Source: an uncultured Clostridia bacterium (GTDB taxonomy: Bacteria; Bacillota; Clostridia; Oscillospirales; Ruminococcaceae). From it: a stretch of 22,624 nt of DNA. Position numbers and translations under genes: made by a program. The stretch's first letter is position 1. Every line of letters starts with the position of its first letter. The notes below the pieces were generated by a model. It had not been told where the DNA came from and made no database searches. It saw nothing but the letters and a program-made list of their open reading frames with translations. Positions 1 to 7,234 of this stretch are shown here, piece by piece. The stretch lies in NCBI GenBank assembly GCA_947629275.1, contig CANRDG010000014.1, positions 1 to 22,624 on the forward strand, read 5' to 3'.

Positions 1-1253
1 TCGTCCCAGTACATATAGCCGAAATAGCCTGCAATACCCAGCACGAACAGTATTATGATTATTATGAAAAGTATCTTGCCGTTGCGCTGTGCGGTCTTGT
101 TTTCTTCAAATTCGTTGGTCTCGCCGCCCGAGAAAACATCTCTCATATTTGAATACGGCAGCGTGGGGTTGAGCATATCGTTTATGTTTACGTCGGAATA
201 CTTTTCTTCCAGCGTCATCTTCTCACCGTCAAGGCTGTAGGGAGATTTCAGCCGCTTGTCGTCCTTTGCGGTGGTGTTTACCGACTGCATCGTAAGCTTT
301 GTGTCGTCTTCTTTGCCAAGGTTGCCCGAGCCGAACACAACGTCGGTCTTAAGGTCTTTTATTACCTGATTTCTCGCTTTATTGGCTCTCAACATCTGCC
401 GCAGGGTTTCGTTATAGATATTATCTTCGTCAAGACCCTCTACAAGGCTTATGGTCTGTGTAACGCCTTCTTCGTCTTTAAGACCCTCCTGCTCCTCAAG
501 GTATGCCTCGGTAAGCGATATGCCTTTCATCGACGGGTTTCTGCCGACAGATTTTTTAGACTGCTTTGAAGCTTCTTCAGCCTTTTCGGTAAGCGTTTGC
601 AGGTCGTCGTCCTCGTTGCCGAAGTTCTCAAACACTTTTACAGAAAGCACCTCAACAGCAGACTGACAGTCCATAGAACCTTTTACAAGCTCTTTCAGCG
701 GAAGGAGTATTATTTCACAAAATGTAGAGTGAAAAGCATATATGGTATCAAAATCGCTCTCGTATATATCCTGCGGATAGCGGTGGTCAAACAGCCTGTA
801 CCAGTCTGTAGGGTCAGAGCATATAAGATCGTCTATATACTTTGCCAGCTTGAACCACATAGATTTGTACATTATGTTGCGGTCGTGCAGCACGAGCCAT
901 ATGTAGCAGCTGAGGAAACAGTCGTAGCAGTCAATGTTGTCGATAAGTATGCTTATGTCTGTCTGTGACGGGTCGTAGGCATACATACTGTCGGAATACG
1001 CGAAAGCACGGTAGCCGTTGCTGAGTACCTTATCGTGCGAGGCGGTGATGTTGTCAATGTCTCTTATGACCGGCGGAAGATAGTTTGCATCAAAGTCAGA
1101 TTCAAAATCGCCTATAGTACCGTCCTCACACATATCCAGAAGTCGGTCGTACCGCTCGTCTATCTCTTCTGCCGAAGCGTTTACAGGAATACCAAGAACT
1201 CTGTAGGGGTTGTTTGAAAACAGCTCTGTTGCTGTTACACCAAGTTTGTCCAT
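1..1253 (-). CDS. J-like domain, membrane-anchored protein (3' end outside window)
   Basis: The reading frame runs leftward from an ATG at 1253 and is still open at the window edge, so at least 417 residues are seen and the C-terminus is missing. An SD-like GGAG lies just upstream. The N-terminus (about residues 15-40: NPYRVLGIP, then an acidic helix AEEIDERYDRLL) looks like the first helices of a J domain, but I see no HPD tripeptide, so it should not stimulate DnaK in the classical way. A long mixed middle follows, with an acidic/lysine-rich stretch. One strong hydrophobic segment (about residues 393-411, Ile-rich) comes near the window edge, so most of the visible protein is probably cytoplasmic and tail-anchored. 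Sequence after the membrane segment cannot be judged. The frame and gene are secure; the J-like reading is inference from the N-terminal motif only. Confidence 0.8.
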   Translation of the reverse strand, partial: MDKLGVTATELFSNNPYRVLGIPVNASAEEIDERYDRLLDMCEDGTIGDFESDFDANYLPPVIRDIDNITASHDKVLSNGYRAFAYSDSMYAYDPSQTDISILIDNIDCYDCFLSCYIWLVLHDRNIMYKSMWFKLAKYIDDLICSDPTDWYRLFDHRYPQDIYESDFDTIYAFHSTFCEIILLPLKELVKGSMDCQSAVEVLSVKVFENFGNEDDDLQTLTEKAEEASKQSKKSVGRNPSMKGISLTEAYLEEQEGLKDEEGVTQTISLVEGLDEDNIYNETLRQMLRANKARNQVIKDLKTDVVFGSGNLGKEDDTKLTMQSVNTTAKDDKRLKSPYSLDGEKMTLEEKYSDVNINDMLNPTLPYSNMRDVFSGGETNEFEENKTAQRNGKILFIIIIILFVLGIAGYFGYMYWD

Positions 1254-1287
1254 AGTAATTCTCCAATCAGCCGAAAAAGTCGGCGAA

Positions 1288-1317
1288 AGTATATTATATA
1301 TACTTCTATTATAACAA
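1288..1317 (-). promoter_or_regulatory. candidate promoter of the J-like gene
   Basis: On the minus strand TTGTTA (1312-1317) and TATACT (1288-1293) are separated by 18 bases. A second possible -10, TATAAT at 1308-1313, lacks a good -35. Between the promoter and the start codon is a small hairpin, GCCGA/TCGGC with a 5-base loop (1270-1284), just upstream of the ribosome site. Confidence 0.35.
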
Positions 1318-1419
1318 AGCGGAGAGGCGTTTTTATTACTATTTTGTTTTTTATTTATTAACTAACCGTAAACAAAAAGTTGCTGCCTATTGTGTGTTAT
1401 TATTTTACCAAAAAAGTGA

Positions 1420-1448
1420 TTGATTTTTTGTAAGTTATGTTGTATAAT
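1420..1448 (+). promoter_or_regulatory. sigma-A promoter for the 1500-2862 genes
   Basis: TTGATT (1420-1425) and TATAAT (1443-1448) are separated by exactly 17 bases in an AT-rich stretch, about 50 bases upstream of the likely GTG start at 1500. The rest of the gap between the divergent genes (1254-1419) is AT-rich and shows nothing else I can support. Confidence 0.7.
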
Positions 1449-1499
1449 ATTATATAGGTGTGAACTTATTTTGTTTTTGGTATGAGAGGAGCGTTGATC

Positions 1500-2303
1500 G
1501 TGGGGCTGTTCGGAAAGAAAAATTCAAAGAAAAATGCAGTGGCGCCTGCCGCGGTCACGATAAAGGCTGCGCCGACGGACGAAAAGACTGCGCCGGCTGT
1601 GGCTATGGGATCTGATGATTTTTTCAAGAGCGAGGAGAGCAAGAACGTAAAAGGTCTTAAAAGCATAAAGCAAAGCACCGTTGACGAGAAAATTGCGATA
1701 ATGGAACGCGAACTTGCCGACCGTCCCGAGCCTCTCGATTACAAAAGCTATGACAAAAACCCTGTAAGGGAAAAGGAACTTGACAAGGCGAATGAAGATT
1801 TTGCCGAGATCTGCGCGCAGGTAAGTGAAAAAGAGAGCATGACAAGATACAACATAATAAGAAGCGCGCTTCAGGACGATATGGATAAAAAGGTCGAGGA
1901 GCTTGCGAATATTTACGACTATCTGAGCGATGAAAATTATGACCGCAATACTGCCGAGTTTAACGAAGTATACGACGATGAAAAATTTCGCCGCACTATG
2001 GAGATAGATATGCAGTTTGCGGAGAAGAGGGAAAAAGCCAAGAGCAATATGCCGTCGCTGACGGACGAGCAGCTGGAGGCAATACGCAAGTTTGAAGAGA
2101 GCGACATAAAGGCAAAGCCCATCGAAAAGCAGGGCGAGATACCTGCCCTTTCGGCGAAAGTGGTAGACGAACTGACTGCAAAATTTGAAGAAAAATACAA
2201 CAGGATAGCCAAAGAAAAGGTCGAGCAGGACAAAAATGCTTCCGATACGGCAAAGTCGGAGGAAGATGCTGAACTTGCGCGGCTGAGGGCAATGTTTGGA
2301 TAA
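1500..2303 (+). CDS. unrecognised acidic/lysine-rich cytoplasmic protein
   Basis: I do not recognise this 267-residue protein. An ATG at 1482 is in frame but would contain the ribosome site. GAGAGGAG at 1484-1491 sits 8 bases before GTG 1500, giving an N-terminus MGLFGKKNSKK, a very common style of start, so 1500 is preferred (TTG 1494 is also possible). After a basic, Ala-rich first 35 residues the chain is strongly charged and helical, with many E/K/D residues and likely coiled coil in the middle and at the end. It ends in an EEDAELARLRAMFG-like helix. There is no signal peptide or membrane segment. It is followed after 40 bases by another unrecognised gene on the same strand, so the two probably share a transcript. 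Confidence 0.8.
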   Translation: MGLFGKKNSKKNAVAPAAVTIKAAPTDEKTAPAVAMGSDDFFKSEESKNVKGLKSIKQSTVDEKIAIMERELADRPEPLDYKSYDKNPVREKELDKANEDFAEICAQVSEKESMTRYNIIRSALQDDMDKKVEELANIYDYLSDENYDRNTAEFNEVYDDEKFRRTMEIDMQFAEKREKAKSNMPSLTDEQLEAIRKFEESDIKAKPIEKQGEIPALSAKVVDELTAKFEEKYNRIAKEKVEQDKNASDTAKSEEDAELARLRAMFG

Positions 2304-2343
2304 TATTTATTATTATATATAAATGAAAAGGAGAATGTTTTGA

Positions 2344-2862
2344 ATGAACATTGACAAGAACGAACCGATAATCAAGTATGCTGAGAAAGGCAAGCCGTTC
2401 AATTATGAGAAGCTTTTCTTAAATACCGTGGCTGATTACATTTTTGAGTATAAGGGCACTATTTACGAAAAGCTTACCGATAAGGACAAATCAATATCGC
2501 TGGCAAGAATAATCAAGAAAATGGAAGTAAACGGCGTGCCGGTGCAGGACTTTTTCAGAGCGGACATAGACGCCTGGAACGAAAAAGGCGACAGCTTCCA
2601 GACAGTATTGAACCTTGTGAATGTTATGGCGCAGGATATATTCTGCTGCTTTGACAAAAACGTAAGAACAGCGCAGGGCTTCAAAAAGGTAAACAGGCTG
2701 TATGCCATAAACAACGAGGGTACGCTGGATTACTTTATTTATGTAGATTCCGACAAAAAGGGACTTTTCTCAAAGAAGAAAGACCCCTCGCCGATAGCGC
2801 TGTATTTTGCAGATCTTAAAGACCGCTGCGAAAAGGGTCTGCTGCCCCGCACCAAGAACTAA
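2344..2862 (+). CDS. unrecognised small cytoplasmic protein
   Basis: This is a 172-residue protein I cannot assign to a family. AAAGGAG at 2327-2333 lies 10 bases before the ATG, which supports the start. It is soluble and mixed alpha/beta in look, with no membrane segment. The sequence has a hydrophobic central part (VLNLVNVMAQDIFCCF) and a Lys-rich loop near residues 145-155. It lies between the acidic/lysine-rich protein upstream and a cyclophilin gene that starts 19 bases after its stop, so the three are probably cotranscribed from the promoter at 1420-1448. Nothing in the sequence points to a catalytic role. Confidence 0.8.
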   Translation: MNIDKNEPIIKYAEKGKPFNYEKLFLNTVADYIFEYKGTIYEKLTDKDKSISLARIIKKMEVNGVPVQDFFRADIDAWNEKGDSFQTVLNLVNVMAQDIFCCFDKNVRTAQGFKKVNRLYAINNEGTLDYFIYVDSDKKGLFSKKKDPSPIALYFADLKDRCEKGLLPRTKN

Positions 2863-2881
2863 GTACAAAGGAGCAAAAGCT

Positions 2882-3352
2882 ATGGTGACTATTGAAATGG
2901 AAAACGGCAAGAAGATAAAAATAGAACTTTATCCCGATGCCGCGCCGATAACCGTTGCAAATTTTGAAAAGCTGATATCGCAGGGATTTTATGACGGACT
3001 GCGTTTTCACAGAGTTATAAAAGGCTTTATGATACAGGGCGGCGACCCTATGGGCAACGGAATGGGCGGCGCTAAAGAGAAAATAAAGGGCGAATTTGCT
3101 GCAAACGGCGTGAACAACCCTATAAAGCACACAAGGGGCGTTGTTTCTATGGCGCGCGCTATGATGCCAAACTCGGCGAGCTCGCAGTTTTTTATCATGC
3201 ACAAAGATGCGCCGCACCTTGACGGACAGTATGCTGCATTCGGCAAAGTCGTAGAGGGCATGGACGTTGTTGACGAGATAGCGGAGACCAAGACGTACAG
3301 AAACGATATGCCGCTGACACCTCAGGTAATGAAAAAAGTTACCCTCGACTAA
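2882..3352 (+). CDS. cyclophilin-type peptidyl-prolyl cis-trans isomerase
   Basis: This is a single-domain cyclophilin of 156 residues, the usual size for small cytoplasmic bacterial forms. It should interconvert cis and trans prolyl peptide bonds during folding. Cyclophilin hallmarks are all visible: the FHRVIKGFMIQGGDP catalytic segment with the Arg, the GxxSMAR strand, SSQFFI and HLDGQYAAFGKVVEGMDVVD. The frame is open further upstream, to 2807, but AAAGGAG at 2867-2873 with an 8-base spacer marks ATG 2882, and the resulting start MVTIEMENGKKI matches the family. There is no signal peptide. A strong hairpin terminator follows the stop within 20 bases. Confidence 0.95.
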   Translation: MVTIEMENGKKIKIELYPDAAPITVANFEKLISQGFYDGLRFHRVIKGFMIQGGDPMGNGMGGAKEKIKGEFAANGVNNPIKHTRGVVSMARAMMPNSASSQFFIMHKDAPHLDGQYAAFGKVVEGMDVVDEIAETKTYRNDMPLTPQVMKKVTLD

Positions 3353-3369
3353 AACATATTCTATGTATA

Positions 3370-3398
3370 AAGACCGTACCAATGTGCGGTCTTATTTT
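3370..3398. terminator. hairpin terminator between the cyclophilin gene and spoIVB
   Basis: AAGACCGTAC (3370-3379) pairs with GTGCGGTCTT (3384-3393) over ten base pairs, one of them G-U, around a CAAT loop. ATTTTGT follows. It lies between the convergent cyclophilin and spoIVB genes and mainly suits the rightward transcript. Confidence 0.8.
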
Positions 3399-3412
3399 GT
3401 GCGCTTGCGCTG

Positions 3413-4660
3413 TCACCCTGCCATTTCAAGAGAGTTGCAGCCCTCGCAGGATAGGGCGGCGGAGTACATTTTGTCAGCCATTATTGCGTAGCCGCGAGTG
3501 GTATCTTTTACGAAGACGTGCGTTACAGCGCCCACAAGTTTGCCGTTTTGTATTATAGGGCTGCCGCTCATTCCCTGAACTATGCCGCCTGCACGCGCAA
3601 GAAGCGTTTCATCGGTGACGTGTATGACCATGTCTTTTACGCCGCTGTCTGAAAGGTCGATGCTCTCTATTTCAATGGAATATTCTTTCGGCGCGCCGCC
3701 GTCAAGGGTACAGATAATAGAAGCTTTTCCCGTTTCCACTTCCTGACGGTAGCCGAGAGGATATGCCTTAGCGGTGGAGGGAATTGAAAAAGCGTTTCCG
3801 TACACACCCCTGTCGCAGTTAAGAAGTATATCGCCGCGGGCGCTGCCGCCCGAGAAAAGCCCCTGTATCTCGCCAGGCTGACCGAAAGTGCTTTTGTTTA
3901 CACCGGTTATCTCAACGCCGCAAATACTTCCGCTTCCGCAGGGAAATTCTTCACCGGTATCGCTGTCGCACACCGCGTGACCAAGCCCTGCGTACATACC
4001 GCTGGAGGGGTCGTAAAAGGTAACAGTGCCTATGCCTGCCGAGCTGTCGCGAATGTCAATGCCTGCCTTGTAAGTGCCGCAGTAAAGCTTTGGAGTTATG
4101 GTAAGCGCCATTTCGCTGCCGCCGCGCATTATAACAACTTCGGTGGGTCTGCCTTTGCTTGCCATTATAATATCTGCAAATGACTGGTTTGTGTCAACTT
4201 CTTTTCCTGCGGCTGATATTATAACGTCGCCTGTTTGTATTCCGCACTCACGTGCAGGGCTGGAGCCCCCGATGTCATTTATGCCTACCACTACCGCGCC
4301 CTGTGCTTCAAGTTTTATTCCGAACGGGTCGCCTCCGCTCATAAGCATAACGGGCGAGGCTGCGTTTGCTGTAACAGTTTTTATCGGTATGCAGCCAAGG
4401 AGCATTAAAGCTCTCTGCTCGCTGCCGCCGGAGGAAAAACTTGCTTTTGTGTCCTTTGAAACGCTTTTGGAGGTTATATACGGCATGGAAGAAAACGTAA
4501 GCTGCCCTGCGTGCGGTACTGTGTAGCTGTCGGGCAGAGATCTGCTGTATACCCCTGCAAGCATAAGAAGAACGAGCGATACAGCCGACGCCGAACACGC
4601 CGCGGCGGCTATAACAGCCCTTATCCTGTGTTTTATATTTTTCATTTTTTCTATGTTCAA
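3413..4660 (-). CDS. spoIVB: SpoIVB, sporulation signalling serine protease (family S55)
   Basis: SpoIVB is made in the forespore and exported to the space between the two cells of the sporangium, where it cleaves SpoIVFA and so triggers pro-sigma-K processing. This 415-residue protein has a basic N-terminus and one membrane anchor (about 15-37). A PDZ domain (about 110-190, with GSSPARECGIQTGDVI) and the S55 protease domain follow. The probable catalytic His is in GLGHAV (H228) and the nucleophile in GMSGSPI (S365), followed by the family signature GKLVGAVTHVFV. The length is near the family norm. The start is uncertain: TTG 4660 is the first possible start after an in-frame stop, but has a poor ribosome site, and ATG 4645 (MKNIKHRIRAV) is equally sensible. 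It stands alone, convergent to the cyclophilin gene and divergent from the membrane protein at 4892. Confidence 0.95.
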   Translation of the reverse strand: MNIEKMKNIKHRIRAVIAAAACSASAVSLVLLMLAGVYSRSLPDSYTVPHAGQLTFSSMPYITSKSVSKDTKASFSSGGSEQRALMLLGCIPIKTVTANAASPVMLMSGGDPFGIKLEAQGAVVVGINDIGGSSPARECGIQTGDVIISAAGKEVDTNQSFADIIMASKGRPTEVVIMRGGSEMALTITPKLYCGTYKAGIDIRDSSAGIGTVTFYDPSSGMYAGLGHAVCDSDTGEEFPCGSGSICGVEITGVNKSTFGQPGEIQGLFSGGSARGDILLNCDRGVYGNAFSIPSTAKAYPLGYRQEVETGKASIICTLDGGAPKEYSIEIESIDLSDSGVKDMVIHVTDETLLARAGGIVQGMSGSPIIQNGKLVGAVTHVFVKDTTRGYAIMADKMYSAALSCEGCNSLEMAG

Positions 4661-4739
4661 AGCCCTGCCGCGCTTTTGCGGCAGAAGCCTTGCCTTTCTT
4701 TTGTTCTGTACGGTCGGGAACGCTTTTCGCGCCCTTACT

Positions 4740-4769
4740 TATCATTTGCCCGTCGGGCGATAAAATTCA
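4740..4769 (-). promoter_or_regulatory. candidate sigma-G-type promoter of spoIVB
   Basis: On the minus strand TGAATT (4764-4769) and AATGATA (4740-4746) are separated by 17 bases. This is close to the forespore sigma-G pattern (TGAATA and CATAATA, five of six and five of seven matches). spoIVB is under sigma-G in Bacillus subtilis, which supports the reading, but the match is by eye. Confidence 0.3.
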
Positions 4770-4812
4770 CATGGTCTTTCAAGTATTATTTTCATTGGCA
4801 GTACAAAAGGTA

Positions 4813-4842
4813 TTGAATTTACTCTGTCGTTTGTGTTATAAT
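4813..4842 (+). promoter_or_regulatory. sigma-A promoter of the membrane protein at 4892
   Basis: TTGAAT (4813-4818) and TATAAT (4837-4842) are 18 bases apart and about 50 bases upstream of the start codon of the next gene. Confidence 0.65.
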
Positions 4843-4891
4843 AAAGTATAATACATAAAAGTATATAAAAATTTCGGAAGGCAGTTTTTGT

Positions 4892-5518
4892 ATGTCAAAA
4901 AAATCAAGATTAAGAGCTCAGAAAGCCAAGCAGCTGAGAGAAAAGGAAGAACTTGAGCGCGAAGAGCAGCAGGAAAAATTTCAAGCAAAAAACGGCGCGC
5001 AGAGCAAGTCTGCAAAAAAATACATAAAAAATGCAAAAAAGAAAGAGCATATCACCTACAAAGTCATAAAGGCTATAATGCTTGTTCCTTATGCCGTAAA
5101 CTGCCTGTTTTTCGGGCTTGTGATGACTATTGCAATACTTTTTGTCGGTATAAACGATATTGAAAAAGTGACTGCTTATTTTCTTTTAGCAGAGATAGCA
5201 TCAGTTACTGTGGGAATAGTATTTGCGTTTTTGCGCAAGTATATTTTGACATTTATTTTTGCAGGCGGCGGAAGTATAATGTTTTTCAGCGAGGGCGTGA
5301 AGTTTGTCGGCAAGATACACTACTATATGCAAAATTATTATGTATCGCCCGAAAACAGCAAAATGGACGTTAAATATATGCTGTTTTTTTACCCGTCGAT
5401 AATAATTGCGGTGTGCGCGGCGGCGCTGCTTGTGATGAAAATATTTGCAGTTATAAGAAAGCGCAAACGGGCAAAGGACGAATATAACGACCGCCCGACA
5501 AAGAGCATTATAGACTAA
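4892..5518 (+). CDS. unrecognised small multi-pass membrane protein
   Basis: This is a 208-residue protein of unknown function. The first 50 residues are very basic and acidic (Lys/Arg/Glu/Gln-rich, likely a cytoplasmic coiled coil: SKKSRLRAQKAKQLREKEELEREEQQ). Three to four hydrophobic segments follow, at about 60-88, 93-112, 115-135 and 163-187. A charged tail RKRKRAKDEYNDRP ends the chain, so both ends should face the cytoplasm if there are four segments. GGAAGG around 4876-4881 is an acceptable ribosome site for ATG 4892. It has its own promoter and is separated by about 190 bases from the acyltransferase operon, which also has its own promoter, so a functional link to that operon is not shown. 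Confidence 0.8.
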   Translation: MSKKSRLRAQKAKQLREKEELEREEQQEKFQAKNGAQSKSAKKYIKNAKKKEHITYKVIKAIMLVPYAVNCLFFGLVMTIAILFVGINDIEKVTAYFLLAEIASVTVGIVFAFLRKYILTFIFAGGGSIMFFSEGVKFVGKIHYYMQNYYVSPENSKMDVKYMLFFYPSIIIAVCAAALLVMKIFAVIRKRKRAKDEYNDRPTKSIID

Positions 5519-5599
5519 CAAGGCGTGAGGCAAGTGGTTTTTTTGTTAAATTCAACAAAATAAATTTATAAAAAAGTCGAAATTGTTACCTAATTGTAA

Positions 5600-5628
5600 T
5601 TGACTATGGCGAATTGATGTTATATAAT
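5600..5628 (+). promoter_or_regulatory. strong sigma-A promoter of the MBOAT/FkbH/ACP operon
   Basis: TTGACT (5600-5605) and TATAAT (5623-5628) are separated by exactly 17 bases. Transcription should begin near 5635, giving a leader of about 75 bases before the TTG start at 5711. No second promoter of this quality is seen before 11149. Confidence 0.8.
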
Positions 5629-5710
5629 AGATATAGGCTGAAAAAATAAAGAGAAAAATGCCTGTGGAGTGGAACAAGTGTAACAAAAGAAAGACAAGGA
5701 GTAAAACAAA

Positions 5711-7189
5711 TTGGTATTTGCGGATCTTTTCTTTCTGTACTTCTTTCTGCCTGTATGTCTGGTATGCTACTTTGCTACCAAAAAGCTGAAGTACAGAAAT
5801 TTTATTTTAGTGTTATTTTCTTTGATATTTTACGCTTGGGGAGAGCCATGGTGGATAATCTTGCTGCTGCTCAGTTCCACTGTGAACTGGCTGCTGGGCA
5901 TGGCGATAGAGCCCAGACGTGAAAAACGATCGGGAAAATTTTTGCTGGCGACAGCTTTGATATATAATATAGGTATGCTGGGGCTTTTCAAGTACAGCGG
6001 ATTTATTGCGGAGAACATAAACGCTCTTGCAGGCACGCACCTGAGTGAGGACGGCTTCGGGCTGTTTATAGTTGAAAATCTGGGTTCCGTTACGGGGCTC
6101 GAGCTCAAGAGCGCCGCGCTGCCTATAGGAATAAGTTTTTATACCTTCCAGATACTTTCGTACATAATAGACGTATACTGGGGCAAGGTCAGGTCGCAGA
6201 GAAGTTTCGGAAAATTTTTGATGTATGTCTCGCTGTTCCCGCAGCTGGTGGCAGGTCCTATAGTGCGCTATGCCGACATTGAAGCTGAGATAGAGGACAG
6301 AAAGACAAAACTTGTCGATCTGAGCGAGGGCTTTTCAAGGCTTATCCTCGGCGTGTCGAAAAAGGTCATAATTGCGAATAATTTAAGCTCAATAGTTACC
6401 ACGATGTTCGGCGACAAAGACAACGGCTACGTGGGGCTGAACTCTGTTTCGACCGTGGGAACATGGTACGGCATAATAGTTATTGCGTTGTGGTATTATT
6501 TCGATTTTTCGGGATATTCGGACATCGCGATAGGCATAGGAAGAATGTTCGGATTCCACTTTAACGAAAACTTCAACTACCCGTACATATCAAAGAACAT
6601 AACGGAATTTTGGCAGAGGTGGCATATATCTCTCGGCAGCTTTTTCAGAGATTACCTTTTGTATGTGCCGATATTCGGAAAAAGAAGAAAATACGGCGGA
6701 CTGTTCCTTGTGTGGTTCTGTACGGGACTGTGGCACGGCGCGAGCTGGAACTTCATTTTCTGGGGACTGTATTACGGTCTGTTCATAGTGCTTGAAATGA
6801 AGATAGGCAGAAAGCGCATGAGGAAAATGCCAAGTGTGCTGGCGCACATATATGTTACCATTGTAGTTGCAGTGGGATACGGCATATTCTACTTTGAGGA
6901 TCTGCCGTCGCTAGGAAGATTTTTCAAAAACTTAGTCGGCATGGGCGGCAACTCCTTTGCTGATGCGGTGACGGGAACGAGCGTGCTGAATAATCTGTTT
7001 TTGCTGATGGCGGCTTTGATATTCTCAACGCCGATAGTTAAGAAGATACGCTCTTTGGGCGACAAGAGCGTCGGCGCGTGCATAACGATGAATACCCTTG
7101 GTATAGTGCTGAACGTGGCTATGCTGCTGGTAAGCAGTCTTATGCTTCTCAGCAATACGAACAATCCGTTTTTGTATTTAAGATTTTAA
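5711..7189 (+). CDS. MBOAT-family membrane O-acyltransferase (AlgI/DltB type)
   Basis: MBOAT proteins of this branch move an acyl group from a cytoplasmic carrier through the membrane to a hydroxyl on an outer-face glycan, as in AlgI (alginate acetylation) and DltB (teichoic acid D-alanylation). The 492-residue length and roughly ten to twelve membrane segments fit. The family histidines are present: H305 in FWQRWHISLGSFFRDYLLY and the presumed catalytic H342 in GLWHGASWNF. The start is TTG 5711: AAGGAG at 5697-5702 lies 8 bases before it and the resulting MVFADLFFLYFFLPV is the usual opening of AlgI-like proteins. It heads a four-gene operon with a DHHW partner, an FkbH-like protein and an ACP. 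That context suggests the donor is an acyl-ACP, as for DltB with DltC, and not acetyl-CoA. The acceptor polymer is unknown. Confidence 0.93.
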   Translation: MVFADLFFLYFFLPVCLVCYFATKKLKYRNFILVLFSLIFYAWGEPWWIILLLLSSTVNWLLGMAIEPRREKRSGKFLLATALIYNIGMLGLFKYSGFIAENINALAGTHLSEDGFGLFIVENLGSVTGLELKSAALPIGISFYTFQILSYIIDVYWGKVRSQRSFGKFLMYVSLFPQLVAGPIVRYADIEAEIEDRKTKLVDLSEGFSRLILGVSKKVIIANNLSSIVTTMFGDKDNGYVGLNSVSTVGTWYGIIVIALWYYFDFSGYSDIAIGIGRMFGFHFNENFNYPYISKNITEFWQRWHISLGSFFRDYLLYVPIFGKRRKYGGLFLVWFCTGLWHGASWNFIFWGLYYGLFIVLEMKIGRKRMRKMPSVLAHIYVTIVVAVGYGIFYFEDLPSLGRFFKNLVGMGGNSFADAVTGTSVLNNLFLLMAALIFSTPIVKKIRSLGDKSVGACITMNTLGIVLNVAMLLVSSLMLLSNTNNPFLYLRF

Positions 7190-7234
7190 TCTTTGCTTAT
7201 GCGCTTGTGAACGGGAAAGATAAAGGATCAACAT

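Noticed and set aside
597..968. Rightward 123-codon frame in the first kilobase
   Set aside because: It is the shadow of the leftward J-like gene, whose frame is open through the whole region with a ribosome site.
2816..3382. Leftward 188-codon frame across the cyclophilin gene
   Set aside because: The cyclophilin on the other strand carries all family motifs; this frame is its shadow.
4308..4745. Open frame of 145 codons on the minus strand overlapping the start of spoIVB
   Set aside because: It lies in a different frame over the spoIVB N-terminal coding region, has no ribosome site, and reads as a very basic, low-order protein.
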